A DNA stretch of 64,000 bases from Bhargavaea sp. CC-171006 (GCF_009761675.1 NZ_QUZH01000013.1:1-64000), one strand, 5' to 3'. Shown: positions 51,363 to 60,988, counted from the first letter of the stretch. Numbers and translations are program-made. The notes: generated by a model not told the origin, from the sequence alone.

Positions 51363-52721
51363 TCACTTCCCGCAACACTTCTTATATTTCTTCCCGCTCC
51401 CGCACGGACACGGGTCGTTTCGGCCGACGACTTTTTCGGAAACTGCAGGTTGTCTTGCGGCCGCTCCGCCCGACAGTACTTTCAGCGCCCCGTTCCCCCT
51501 CAGTTCGTTCGGTGTGTGCCCTCGGTTTTCCCACATTCTTGTGGCGTTCACCATGTCGAAGAACAGGCCGATGAGTTCGTTCGCCTGCTTGTCGTCATCA
51601 AACACGATGCCTTCGTCATCCAGCAGCAGGCCCATCGCCTGCGCCGGCGGCGTGTTTGATGCGGCGAGATACTGGGCGTAGTCGACCCAGTTGATGGCAC
51701 GGGTTTCCTCGCCCCTGAACAGCTTTCGCTCCGCAAATCTTCGGAACTTCTCCAGTTCCGGAGTTTCCTCGTAGTGATCGGCATCTGCGTACTGCATCAG
51801 TTGCTCCCTTTCCGGCACGTAATACGGCTTGCCGTTCGCCTGCTTCGAGTAATAATCGTAGTTCCCGGGTTCCAGCAGTTCCTCATGGATGAACCGGTCG
51901 CCCTTTACATGGACGAACCCCCGGTCCAGCCATTCTGCGGCGGACGGATCCTTCAGCACCGCTGCAAAATCTGAGTCCGCAAGCGACGTTCCGTTTTGCT
52001 CGTTGAAGACTTCCCTTATTTTCGTGACCGGTGCGATTCCCCAAAGATGGGTCAAAGCGAGGATATAGTCGACTTTCTCCTGCATATCCCCGTCCAATTC
52101 AGGCCTCGGCATGCCCAGGAGAATCTCTTCTCCCATCTCATACGGCGTATGGCCGTGGTGCGCCCAGCTGCGAACATGGTTGTACATATGGGCAGCATAG
52201 CGGATCAGATCCTCAAAGTCGTCGGGATCCATCTTTTCCACGTAACCACCTGTCCTCAGAACAGCAATCAGATTTTGGAATGCATCGCCCTCCGCTTCAT
52301 TTGCGGCAGACCGGATCCATCCCAGCAGATCCGACACTTCTCCGTCATTAAATCCAAGCCGCGCTCTCACGAAAGTCTCCAAAGCCTTTGCCTGAGCCGT
52401 CATTTCCACATAGTTTCCACTCCGATAGCGGAGCAGTTCCTCCGCCTCCGGTACATAATTTGTCTTCCCTTTGCCTGTCTCAAGGTACAGCTCCGGATTG
52501 TTTTCCTGCATCACCGCATCTTGAGCAAGGAATTCCGGCTCTGCCCAGACGAACATCCTGCCAAGCTCGTCTTCGGAATCCCCGGACAGTTTCCGCACTT
52601 CTTCTGCGGTTATCCGGTCGCCCGTCTGCTCTGTATAGATCTCAGCCACTTTTTCGTAAGGTACCACTCCGTACAAATTTGTTGCCGATACGATATAGTT
52701 CATCACCAGTTGCCTGTCCAT
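51363..52721 (-). CDS. SEC-C metal-binding-domain protein of unknown function
   Basis: A 452-residue soluble protein. The C-terminus is a SEC-C zinc-binding motif, [19 protein letters not shown], as in SecA. The rest is helical and acidic, with two similar segments: [28 protein letters not shown] near the start and [27 protein letters not shown] near residue 228. This suggests an internal duplication of an HTH-like or protein-binding module. Function unknown. Confidence 0.8.
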   Translation of the reverse strand: MDRQLVMNYIVSATNLYGVVPYEKVAEIYTEQTGDRITAEEVRKLSGDSEDELGRMFVWAEPEFLAQDAVMQENNPELYLETGKGKTNYVPEAEELLRYRSGNYVEMTAQAKALETFVRARLGFNDGEVSDLLGWIRSAANEAEGDAFQNLIAVLRTGGYVEKMDPDDFEDLIRYAAHMYNHVRSWAHHGHTPYEMGEEILLGMPRPELDGDMQEKVDYILALTHLWGIAPVTKIREVFNEQNGTSLADSDFAAVLKDPSAAEWLDRGFVHVKGDRFIHEELLEPGNYDYYSKQANGKPYYVPEREQLMQYADADHYEETPELEKFRRFAERKLFRGEETRAINWVDYAQYLAASNTPPAQAMGLLLDDEGIVFDDDKQANELIGLFFDMVNATRMWENRGHTPNELRGNGALKVLSGGAAARQPAVSEKVVGRNDPCPCGSGKKYKKCCGK

Positions 52722-52847
52722 TCCGGCACACCCCTTCCGTCCATTTCGTGATTCCCCATTATAACTTGAGAGAGCGGGGCTGCATCAACCATTCCCTCCC
52801 TGCTCCTTCTGTGAGAAGATAGAAGAAACATATGACGGAGGATGATG

Positions 52848-53018
52848 ATGCCCATGGACAAACTCAAACATTCCCGCGCTTCCGCCATCCTTCTCGGTGT
52901 CCTGCTCGGCATGGTGCTCGGTATCGCCCTTAAAAACACGGCCACCGGCATAGCACTCGCCATCATCTTCGCCCTGGTGTTTGTCAGCGGCCATGATGAT
53001 GACGATGATGACGAATAA
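52848..53018 (+). CDS. 56-residue membrane protein with acidic tail
   Basis: A short gene starting at ATG 52848, with GGAGG six bases upstream, ending at TAA 53016-53018. It begins MPMDKLKHSRASAILLGVLL, carries two hydrophobic helices separated by KNTATG, and ends in GHDDDDDDE. An excellent ribosome site and a perfect terminator 24 bases after the stop support it. The family is unknown; a metal-binding or membrane-protein-associated role for the Asp-rich tail is conceivable. Confidence 0.7.
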   Translation: MPMDKLKHSRASAILLGVLLGMVLGIALKNTATGIALAIIFALVFVSGHDDDDDDE

Positions 53019-53041
53019 CGCAAAATTGGCTTCACCCTGAA

Positions 53042-53079
53042 AAGCGGAACCGGGTTCTCATCCGGTTCCGCTTATTTGT
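53042..53079 (+). terminator. Terminator of the small membrane protein gene
   Basis: AAGCGGAACCGG (53042-53053) pairs perfectly with CCGGTTCCGCTT (53062-53073), followed by ATTTGT. Confidence 0.78.
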
Positions 53080-53105
53080 AGGAATGATGGCTTCTGGCAG
53101 ACCCG

Positions 53106-53831
53106 TTATGAAACAGGATGATTCCAATCAAGATGCCGCAGAAACCTTCTCAAGTCTTTCGCAATTCTCTTTTCCAGCCGGGAAATATAGGATTGGGAAA
53201 TACCCAGCTTCTCCGAAAGTTCCTGCTGGGTCAGTTCCTCCCGTCCGCCGATCGCGAATCGGGATTCAACGATAAACCGCTCCCGTTCCTCTAATCTGGA
53301 CACCGCTTCCGTGACTTGGGCGCGCTCATATTCCCGCTCGAGATCTATGTCCATGTCCTCATCCATTCCCAATACTTCTGACAGAATCCGCCCGTTGCCT
53401 TCCAAATCCGGTCCAAGCGGCTGCTCCAGTGAAACTTCTAATCGGGTCTTTCCGGCTTTTCGGAGATGCATCAGGATTTCATTTTTTATGCACCGGGATG
53501 CGTAAGTGGACAATTTCACATTCCTTTCCCGATCAAATGTATCGACCGCTTTGATCAGCCCGATTGCTCCGATATTCGTCAGTTCGTCCGCGGGAATATT
53601 CGTGTGCCTGAACCTGCATACCACATAGTTCACAAGGTGAAGATTTTCTTCGATGATCCGATTTCTCTCCGGCAAATAAACAATTTGTCCAACACTTCGC
53701 ACATGGCTTTCTGCTCTGTCGGATGGCGAATCCGTTTCATCAAAATCCATATCCGCCCCTGCCTTCCCTTCCGGCAGCTCTCCTGGTACCCGCTCCATTT
53801 CCCGAGAAACCGGCATTTCTTCTCTGTCCAT
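53106..53831 (-). CDS. Sigma-70 family factor resembling sporulation sigma-E/sigma-K
   Basis: A 241-residue sigma factor. Region 2 reads NLHLVNYVVCRFRHTNIPADELTNIGAIGLIKAVDTFD and STYASRCIKNEILMHLRK. Region 4 reads RERFIVESRFAIGGREELTQQELSEKLGISQSYISRLEKRI. This is the sigma-E/sigma-K pattern. The first 45 residues are acidic and polar, unlike the hydrophobic pro-sequences of pro-sigma-E and pro-sigma-K, and no spoIIGA or sigG gene is adjacent. GAGGAGGAAAACAC precedes ATG. It may be an additional, non-canonical sporulation or stress sigma factor. Confidence 0.82.
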   Translation of the reverse strand: MDREEMPVSREMERVPGELPEGKAGADMDFDETDSPSDRAESHVRSVGQIVYLPERNRIIEENLHLVNYVVCRFRHTNIPADELTNIGAIGLIKAVDTFDRERNVKLSTYASRCIKNEILMHLRKAGKTRLEVSLEQPLGPDLEGNGRILSEVLGMDEDMDIDLEREYERAQVTEAVSRLEERERFIVESRFAIGGREELTQQELSEKLGISQSYISRLEKRIAKDLRRFLRHLDWNHPVS

Positions 53832-54065
53832 GTGTTTTCCTCCTCTGCGGCACTTATCCGCACCACCGGTACCAATGACTCAATCGATGAGGAAATAAAG
53901 AAAAAACAGATATTCAAATGCAGTACTATCGAACCTATCTTACGATTAAGATATCATATTTTTGAACTATTCGGTATATTATTTTGCTATAAAAGTTCTA
54001 TGAAGGAAGAAGACGGGAAATAGAAATAATCGGCCTTCACCTTACACGTTTCGAAGCTGGTCATG

Positions 54066-54090
54066 CGAAAAAGCCGCCCGAGGGCGGCTT
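54066..54090 (-). terminator. Terminator of the exopolysaccharide-type cluster
   Basis: On the minus strand AAGCCGCCC-TC-GGGCGGCTT is a perfect stem followed by TTTCGC. It marks the 3' end of the leftward cluster. Confidence 0.85.
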
Positions 54091-54105
54091 CTCCTGATTC
54101 TCAAT

Positions 54106-55194
54106 TTACAGCGACCATACTTCCAGCCCCAGTTTCCTGAAATCTCCCTTCGGATAAAGTGTCTTCAGGTCGAAGACGACACGTCGGCCGTCCTTCAGCA
54201 TCGACCGAATTTCCCGGACGAATCCCGATCCGCGGAATTCGTCATGTCCGACTGCTACGACTACGGCATCCAGATTACGCAGAGTGTCCTTGCCTGCAAG
54301 CTCAAGCCCATATTCCCTCCTGACCGCGACCGGATCGGCATGCGGGTCATGGATGATGACTTCAAATCCGTAACGCATCAGTTCCCGTGCGATGTCGGCG
54401 ACTTTCGTGTTTCTGCTGTCCGGACTGTTCTCCTTGAACGTAAAGCCCAAGATACCGACCCGTGTGTCCGGATCGATCCTGCCGTGGACGCGGAGAAATT
54501 CTTTGAGAATCTGATCCGCAACGAACTTCGCCATTCCCTCATTGACCGTCCGTCCGGCCGGCACAATCAGCGGTGCAAGGCCGAGCAGTTCCGCCTTGTA
54601 GACCAGGTAATGCGGATCGACACCGATGCAATGGCCGCCGACAAGCCCCGGGCTGAAGTGGAGAAAGTTCCACTTCGTCCCGGCAGCCTTCAGCACCTCG
54701 GCCGTGTCGATTCCCATCCGATTGAAGATCATCGAAAGCTCGTTCATGAACGCAATGTTCACGTCACGCTGTGCATTTTCAATCACCTTGGCGGCTTCGG
54801 CCACCTTGATGGACGGAGCCTCATAAACACCCGCTCTGACAACCGAACGGTACACGTCCCCCACTTTCTTCAATCCTGCCTCATCGGATGCAGAGACGAT
54901 CTTTACAATAGTTGATAATGTATGGGTCTTGTCACCCGGGTTGATCCGCTCCGGAGAATAGCCGACTTTGAAGTCTGTTCCAAGGGCCAGCCCCGAGGTT
55001 TCCTCCAAAATCGGGACGCAGATTTCTAGCGCAGCCCCGCCTGCTTCCCCCGTGACATCGATCCCGTTCCAGTATGCACTGACCTTCTCCTGATTCAAGT
55101 CGAAACCGACAACCTCATAGTGTTTCGCCAATTCGAGTGCAAGCGGAAGGCCGACGTAGCCCAGCCCGATCACCGCAATCTTGTTTTCTTCCAT
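54106..55194 (-). CDS. Nucleotide-sugar dehydrogenase (UDP-GlcNAc/ManNAc type) with internal in-frame deletion
   Basis: A 362-residue product; relatives (WecC/VipA-like 6-dehydrogenases) are about 420-430. The N-terminal NAD motif KIAVIGLGYVGLPLALELAKHYEVVGFDLN, VGYSPERINPGDK, AKVIENAQRDVNIAFMNE with catalytic Lys, the catalytic Cys motif GLVGGHCIGVDPHYL and ILGFTFKENSPDSRNTKV are present. After GIDVTGE (about residue 50) the sequence jumps to LEICVPILEETSGL. Roughly 65 residues that should carry the rest of the NAD-binding fold (VPTPI and the STVYPGATEE region) are missing without loss of frame. The enzyme is probably inactive. Confidence 0.85.
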   Translation of the reverse strand: MEENKIAVIGLGYVGLPLALELAKHYEVVGFDLNQEKVSAYWNGIDVTGEAGGAALEICVPILEETSGLALGTDFKVGYSPERINPGDKTHTLSTIVKIVSASDEAGLKKVGDVYRSVVRAGVYEAPSIKVAEAAKVIENAQRDVNIAFMNELSMIFNRMGIDTAEVLKAAGTKWNFLHFSPGLVGGHCIGVDPHYLVYKAELLGLAPLIVPAGRTVNEGMAKFVADQILKEFLRVHGRIDPDTRVGILGFTFKENSPDSRNTKVADIARELMRYGFEVIIHDPHADPVAVRREYGLELAGKDTLRNLDAVVVAVGHDEFRGSGFVREIRSMLKDGRRVVFDLKTLYPKGDFRKLGLEVWSL

Positions 55195-55209
55195 TCATCC
55201 CCCCTCCTC

Positions 55210-56823
55210 TCAAAACCGGTCCATCAGGGAATAAACGATGTGACCGAACCACTCGGTGACCTTGTCTTTCATTTTTTCAAATCCCGACGGAACATCCGAG
55301 TACAGAACGCTGTCATCATCTGTAATCACGAGGTTCGTGAAGACGGCATCCGTGATCGCCTCTTCTTCGCCTTCCGTGCCGGTTTCAGCCGGTACTCCTG
55401 ACAGCTGCAACCGGTATCCTTCTTTGAGATTCAAATCCTTTGTTTCAATTTTGAAGTCTTTTGCATCATTGACCCGGACATGCAGCAGATGATCGCGAAC
55501 TTCGAGCCGGATTCCTGTGCCGTCACTTTTTGCAATCTGATGGTTGGAAATGACTTTTGCATCCTGCCTTGCGACAAGATGCCCGTCTTCCACGAACAGC
55601 AGGACCGTCTTTCCAGTGCCGTCCGCGATTCCAAGAGCAGCACGGTTGCCCAATGTAACCTGCACAACAGCATCTTTCTGGAGCGGGTTCTTCAAAATGG
55701 CAGTGACTTCTTCTCCCGGTTCAGAAGTGAGGATCGCCTGCTCCCTTTGAAATTCTGCAACACCGCCCCGCATTGTCCACCGCTCCGCCTTCTCCTGATT
55801 GCCCGTTTCGAACGAAACCGGGATACCGGCGTCTTCGCGAATCTTCATGAGCAGATGATTCACCTGCCAGTCCGGTCCGACACGGAGCCGGGTGAGATCG
55901 GAGACCCTGTCATCCGAACTGTTGAACAAGCTTCCGCTCCGGTTGAAATGAAGCTTGAAATAGGTCCTGATATTCCGGTCGTTCACCTCTTCGACAGCCG
56001 GGTGCATATTCTGATAAAGGGTGTCAGGGCGAGGAATTGCATACACATCAGGCAATTCTCCGAACTCCCGGGTATACAACTTTTTCATATCCGCATATTC
56101 ACCGCTGATGCGTTCCTTCATCTCCTCAGCGTCTTCCTTGGGAATCCCGTTTTCATCCCGCAGGAAATCCATCAGCGGATGATCGGAACGCAAGATGTCC
56201 ATGTCAGGTGACACTTCCCCTGCATTCAGTTCTCCCATGTAATGCCCTTCTCTATCAAACGCATTGATGTAGGCGAGGCGGTACCCGCTTGTGCCCATCT
56301 CCCAGTAGCCGCTCTTCATCATCGTTTTCAGATGATCTGCCTTGAGGTAACTCCGGTCATCCGAGGATAGGTGATCGGCATATGTGAACAATGTCGCTCT
56401 GTAATTGAAAGTTTCAAGGGCAGGCTGGGCATAAACCACAGTGTCTCTCTGACCATCCTCGAATGACAGGAACAATGCTTTTTCCGGCAAAGGCGAGCCG
56501 GTCCTGTAAAACTCTAAAATCTGTTTTTGCGATACCGTCCCAAATCCGTTTCGTTTCAGTGCTGACAGATGGTCGGCCAGTTCATCTTTAGAGAGTCTGT
56601 TCCCATTCCCTTCCCTGGAAGCTCCGGGATAGCTGATCGCGATGAACCCGTCATCATTGACCATCGGTACGGCCGGCTGCTCATACGTCTTCATGAGGAA
56701 CACTTCCTGAACGAGGACATAACAAAGCAGGGCGATGACGGCTGCCTGGATGACCGAACGGAGTTTTTTCCGCCGGTTCTTCCGGTCGGGATCGAGCACG
56801 GCGAACCTGTGCTTCTTACTCAT
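55210..56823 (-). CDS. Membrane-anchored degenerate NodB-like protein of the polysaccharide cluster
   Basis: A 537-residue protein with a cytoplasmic basic start, one membrane helix (about 26-45: VIQAAVIALLCYVLVQEVFL) and an extracytoplasmic body. Residues about 100-310 resemble a polysaccharide deacetylase, but the metal motifs are altered: FLSFEDGQRD replaces TFDDG, and the histidine motif is replaced by MGTSGYRLAY. The last 170 residues look like a beta-sandwich. ATG at 56823 overlaps the synthase stop codon by eight bases. It is likely a partner or chaperone in polymer export or modification rather than an active deacetylase. Confidence 0.65.
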   Translation of the reverse strand: MSKKHRFAVLDPDRKNRRKKLRSVIQAAVIALLCYVLVQEVFLMKTYEQPAVPMVNDDGFIAISYPGASREGNGNRLSKDELADHLSALKRNGFGTVSQKQILEFYRTGSPLPEKALFLSFEDGQRDTVVYAQPALETFNYRATLFTYADHLSSDDRSYLKADHLKTMMKSGYWEMGTSGYRLAYINAFDREGHYMGELNAGEVSPDMDILRSDHPLMDFLRDENGIPKEDAEEMKERISGEYADMKKLYTREFGELPDVYAIPRPDTLYQNMHPAVEEVNDRNIRTYFKLHFNRSGSLFNSSDDRVSDLTRLRVGPDWQVNHLLMKIREDAGIPVSFETGNQEKAERWTMRGGVAEFQREQAILTSEPGEEVTAILKNPLQKDAVVQVTLGNRAALGIADGTGKTVLLFVEDGHLVARQDAKVISNHQIAKSDGTGIRLEVRDHLLHVRVNDAKDFKIETKDLNLKEGYRLQLSGVPAETGTEGEEEAITDAVFTNLVITDDDSVLYSDVPSGFEKMKDKVTEWFGHIVYSLMDRF

Positions 56824-58672
56824 CTCCGTCCCCTGCCTTTCCTTGCCGCGCCCATCGTTTTCCGCGCTTTTTCTTGGCAGCGACATCCTGTGGCGTATTC
56901 CTCGTTCCCCACGTTGACTTATAGAACGTCACCCATGCGACCGGCATTTGCCAAAGCAGGATGAACGTGTAGTAGAGGACGAAGATGAACCCATAGGCCC
57001 AGAGAGTGCTTTTCCTGAAAAACAGATACGCGAAGCTCATCAGCATCGCCATCAGAGCCAGCCCTACGATGAATGTGGACGGGAAAAAACCTTGGAAGAG
57101 CGGGATATAAACGAAGTTGTAGAGCACGACGATCGGGGCTGCAATCGGGACGATGAGCCCGACAAGGAAAAACAGGAACATGAGCGGTTCTTTTTTCCAC
57201 ATGAATGTCAGGGCCCGGAGCGACTCCCGGAGCCATGATCGCTTCCACCGCATCTGCTGGCGGAGGAACATCTTCCCCGTCGACGGAACTATGGTCGAAC
57301 ACACTGCACTGTCTTGGTATCCGGTCCGGTGCGTCCTCAGGATGTAGTTCGTCATGCTCCTATCGTCGCCGAATGTTGCCGGGTGTCCGAGGAAGCGCTG
57401 GTTCAGCCATGCATCCGCATACTGGAGCACCAGGTCCTTCCGGTAGCACGACAGCGGTCCCGACAGGCAGGTCACCGCGTCAAAGTATGCTTCCGCTGCT
57501 TTCATGATCCGGAAAGCGATGTAGTACCGGACGGTCTGCAATTTCGTCAGGAAATTGGTGAACGGATTGGCCACTTCAGTCCGGCCGGCCACCCCTCCAA
57601 TATCGGGATCCTGGAATGGCTGGACAAGGTTCCGGATGGCATTCGGCTCAAGGAAGCTGTCTGAGTCGACAAATACGACGAGGTCATGTTTTGCTCGCCT
57701 GACGCCGTGGACCAGCGCCTACCGCTTTCCGGAGTTCTTCTTCAGAGAGAAAAAGCGGACCCGCTGCATGGTGCCGAACCGTTCACCATATCGGTGGATT
57801 TCGTGAAGTGTCTGACGGATCTCCGCTGCCGTTCCATCCGTCGAGCAGTCATCGACAATGATGAGCTCCAATTTCCCTGCCGGATAGGTTTGGTCGAGGC
57901 AACTTGCAATCGTCCGGCCGATCCACTTTTCTTCATTGAATACCGGAATGATGATCGACACCCCCGGCTCATACCCGGGATTCAGCGGGACGTTCCGGTA
58001 CATGGTGCCGAACAGATACCGGCTTAAGAGGAAGCTTGCCGCGATGAGGCTGTACATGTACAGGAACTGATGGAACCTGAAATAGACCAGGCTCTCGGTG
58101 CGCATCAGAACAACGAGTGACACGATCAGCATCATGAGGAACCCGGCTGCCGGGACGGAGAACCGCCAGCGTCGGCGATAGTAGTGATCTTTCAGCCTCC
58201 GCTCAAAACGGACGGCGACATAAAGGTCCTCTCCGCCATCCCCTCTCTTCCTGAATGTCCTGACAACCCCGGCTCCGATGCTGATCTTCGATTCAAATCC
58301 TTCCGGCATGACCCCGCCGGGTATTGAAAACCTGAACTCCCCTTTTTTCAACTTGTCGAGATCCTCTTCATGATCACGCGGAATCCTCAAGAGCATCCCC
58401 GTTTCCGAAATCTCCACACATCTTACATTCATGAACCGGTGCTGATGGTCGTCTATGCTGAATCTGGCCCGGACCGGAAAATCAGCCTCATAGCGCATCC
58501 CGCTGTCCTTCCATTCCTGGACAGCATTCGGGTGGAGCTCTGCCGGCAATTCCTCTCCTAGAGGGAACCCACGCCGGTCAATAGCGATCCTGTTCCCTGG
58601 CGGTTCCGGGACATTGGGCAGGAGGCGCCTGTCCTCCTTCGGGCGGGCCAGTATTTCTTGGCCGGTAGCCAT
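56816..58672 (-). pseudogene. PilZ-like/GT2 glycosyltransferase (hyaluronan/cellulose-synthase-like) interrupted by an amber codon
   Basis: One reading frame of 619 codons encodes a processive family 2 glycosyltransferase, interrupted by a single in-frame TAG at 57719-57721. Before it lie an N-terminal PilZ-like domain (VEISETGMLLRIP), two membrane helices, and GVSIIIPVFNEEKWIG with VDDCSTDGTA. The TAG falls in the conserved NSGKR-x-AL segment. After it come FVDSDSFLEPNA, the GDDR motif (ATFGDDRSMTN), QQMRWKRSWLRE and four more helices. No frame change is needed, so a single base change (for example CAG or AAG to TAG) would restore it. Nonsense suppression or a sequencing error remain possible. 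Confidence 0.8.
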
Positions 58673-58702
58673 TTTTATCTCCCCACATTTCTTTTTGGTC
58701 CC

Positions 58703-60135
58703 TTAGAGCCCGGTCTCGGAGATCAGCTCTCCAACTGTCTTGAATTCGTAACCCTTTTTCTTCAAATCATCCAGAATCTTAGGAAGCACCGAAATGGTGT
58801 GTGACTCATCCTGGATATGCATCGTGATGATACTGCCCGGCTTCACATGGTCAACGACCCGGTGGTAGACTTCCTGTTCCTCGAGGTTCATGTTCCAGTC
58901 AAAGGACGAGACATCATACAGGAGGATATACTCCACGCCGGTCGCGGTGATTTTCGGGCTGCCTCATTATCGAGCTTTCCTTGCGCCGGCCTCATATAGT
59001 TGGACGGTGTCTCCCGGATCGCTTCCGCAATCACTTCGTCCGCCCGGATCAGGTCTTCCTGCAGTTTCCGGAGCGGCATCTCCGTTACCAGCTGGTGCGA
59101 ATAGGTATGGCTCGCGATCTCATGCCCTTCCTCCATGATCAGCCTGGCGAGCTGGGGATTCGTCTCCACGCCCCTGCCAATCAGGAAAAACGTCGACCTG
59201 ATATCGTATTCCTCCAGGATTTCAAGCACCCTGGAGATCGTCCGGTCGCCCGCCCAGTCATCGAATGTCAGCGCCACGACTTTTTTCTCGACAGGGAAGC
59301 TCCGGATCACCTTGGGTTTTGCTCCATCGTAGTTTTCGTTAAATGCGAGCCCGTTTGATTTGTAGTAGTCTTCTCCATATGAAGTTTCCGCCAGTTCCCC
59401 CAGGGGGGTCAGACCGTAGCCCTCCTCCCCGGCCATCCGGGCAATCATCGGTATGGCATCCACCACCGCAGGATTGGTCGTTGCATTCAGTTGGATGATC
59501 GCGCCCCTCACCATAAACCTGTCGATATAACTGGTGATCTCCACCGCTGTTTTCATCTTACTGTCCGGCCTGATCGTGTTTGTCACCAATTCTAAGCCTG
59601 CCTCAGCAGCCGCCTGTTCGAAGGCTTCCGAGGTATCTCCGTTGCGCGTCCGCACATATTTCGGTGTGATGCCAAGCCGATCGCTGTAAACCTGATTGGC
59701 CAGCTCCACTTCCCGGTAGGCCTCTTCATAGTCAAGCCCCTCGGGCACCACACTGCTCAGCGTGCCGTTTTCAACTTCGTGGCCCTGTTCAAGGATTTCC
59801 CTGGCCAAATCAGGCTCTTCCGCCACCCTCAATGCCGGAATGAAAAAGGTCGCCTTCAACCCTTCTGAGTCCAGCGCATCAAGCAGCCGCTCCGTTGACT
59901 CCCTATCCGCCAGTCCGTTGAAGGTTAGCGCCATCGACTTTTCCGTCGTCAGGATGAGGCGGAGCGGAGGCGTTGTCTGGATGCTCGGCTCAGGGACCAC
60001 AACCGCCGGCGGCAACTTCTCGTCTTCAGGATCCTTCTCTTCTGCCGGTTTTGACTGACAGCCTGCGAACAGCAAGACTGCCACGAGGCCGATGACAGTA
60101 CCCATTCTCCATCTCACGTTTGCCTCACCTCCCAT
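58703..60135 (-). pseudogene. Polysaccharide deacetylase lipoprotein with a one-base frameshift
   Basis: A two-part gene for a lipoprotein deacetylase. The first part (58888-60135) has a lipobox (LLFAGC), a degenerate first NodB-like half and a second NodB domain with VALTFDDWAGD, HEIASHTYSHQ and MRPAQGKLD. It then loses frame in the run TTTT at 58949-58952 (plus strand). The second part (to 58703) continues the homology: VEYILLYDVSSFDWN, GSIITMHIQDESHT, FKTVGELISETGL, colinear with the intact neighbour at 60179-60988. Adding one base to the A/T run restores a single frame. Confidence 0.82.
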
Positions 60136-60178
60136 GTTTTTGATAATTTGAATGGCGGATTTTCCACTGACTGTATGC

Positions 60179-60988
60179 TTATAATCCTGACTCCGAAATC
60201 ATTTCACCGACCGTCCTGAACTCATATCCCTGGGCAATCAGCCAATCCAAAATTTCCGGCAAGACCCTGACGGTATGGGCATTGTCCAGAATGTGCATCG
60301 TGATGATGCTTCCCGGTTGAACGCCGTCCATCACCCGTTCGCATACTTCCTGGTCTGTCAATGCCGGATTCCAGTCATCTGACGAGACGCCGACCTGGAT
60401 GATATAATCCACTCCGGCTGCAGTGACCTTCTGTGCCGTTTCATGATCCAGCTTCCCCCGCGGCGGTCTGACATAGTTGGCCGGGGCCTGGCCGATTGCC
60501 TCGGTCAGCACCTCATCCGTCCTGATCACCTGCTCCTGAATCTCCCGGATCGACAGCCCGGGTAGCTCAGGATGGGTATACGAATGATTGGCGATTTCAT
60601 GGCCGTTTTCCAAAATGATCCGAGCCAGCTGCGGATTTCGTTCGACGCCTTCCCCGATCAGAAAGAAAGTGGAATGGACCCCATACTCCCTCAGAATGGA
60701 AAGCACCTCACTGACCGTCTCATCGCTTGCCCAGTCATCAAAGGTAAGAGCAATCGTCTTGCCTTCAGCCGGAAACCTCTCGATGATCTTCGGATCTGCT
60801 TCCTGATAGTCTTCGTTGAATTCCAGATGATTGAATTCCGCAGTAGCGGGTTCATCGTGCACGACCTCTGGTTCTGCTTGTTCAGGGCTTTGCCGGCATC
60901 CTGTTGCCAGCAAAGCCATAGAGATGATCAACACCCAAGTGATTTTTCGTATACCCACACTCCCTTTCTCGTTCGGATGCAGAAGCAC
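60179..60988 (-). CDS. Polysaccharide deacetylase (NodB family) lipoprotein
   Basis: A 269-residue extracellular deacetylase. Signal peptide with lipobox (LLATGC), then NodB motifs: IALTFDDWASD, NHSYTHPE with the metal His pair, and VRPPRGKLDHE; a C-terminal GSIITMHILDNAHTVRVLPEIL completes the catalytic domain. It would remove acetyl groups from an amino-sugar polymer. The start is uncertain: GTG at 60988 or an in-frame GTG at 60958. It is the intact paralogue of the frameshifted gene downstream. Confidence 0.85.
   Translation of the reverse strand: MLLHPNEKGSVGIRKITWVLIISMALLATGCRQSPEQAEPEVVHDEPATAEFNHLEFNEDYQEADPKIIERFPAEGKTIALTFDDWASDETVSEVLSILREYGVHSTFFLIGEGVERNPQLARIILENGHEIANHSYTHPELPGLSIREIQEQVIRTDEVLTEAIGQAPANYVRPPRGKLDHETAQKVTAAGVDYIIQVGVSSDDWNPALTDQEVCERVMDGVQPGSIITMHILDNAHTVRVLPEILDWLIAQGYEFRTVGEMISESGL

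Noticed and set aside
51251-51574. Reading frame with heptads over the 21-bp array
   Set aside because: A 21-base repeat automatically reads as a seven-residue repeat; the rest of the frame is antisense to the SEC-C gene.
56816-57592. Independent short membrane glycosyltransferase gene
   Set aside because: It lacks the N-terminal donor-binding half and lies in the same frame as the preceding half across one TAG, so it is part of one interrupted gene.
58703-58936. Separate small deacetylase-like gene
   Set aside because: It is the frameshifted 3' part of the upstream deacetylase; a one-base change restores colinearity with the neighbouring paralogue.
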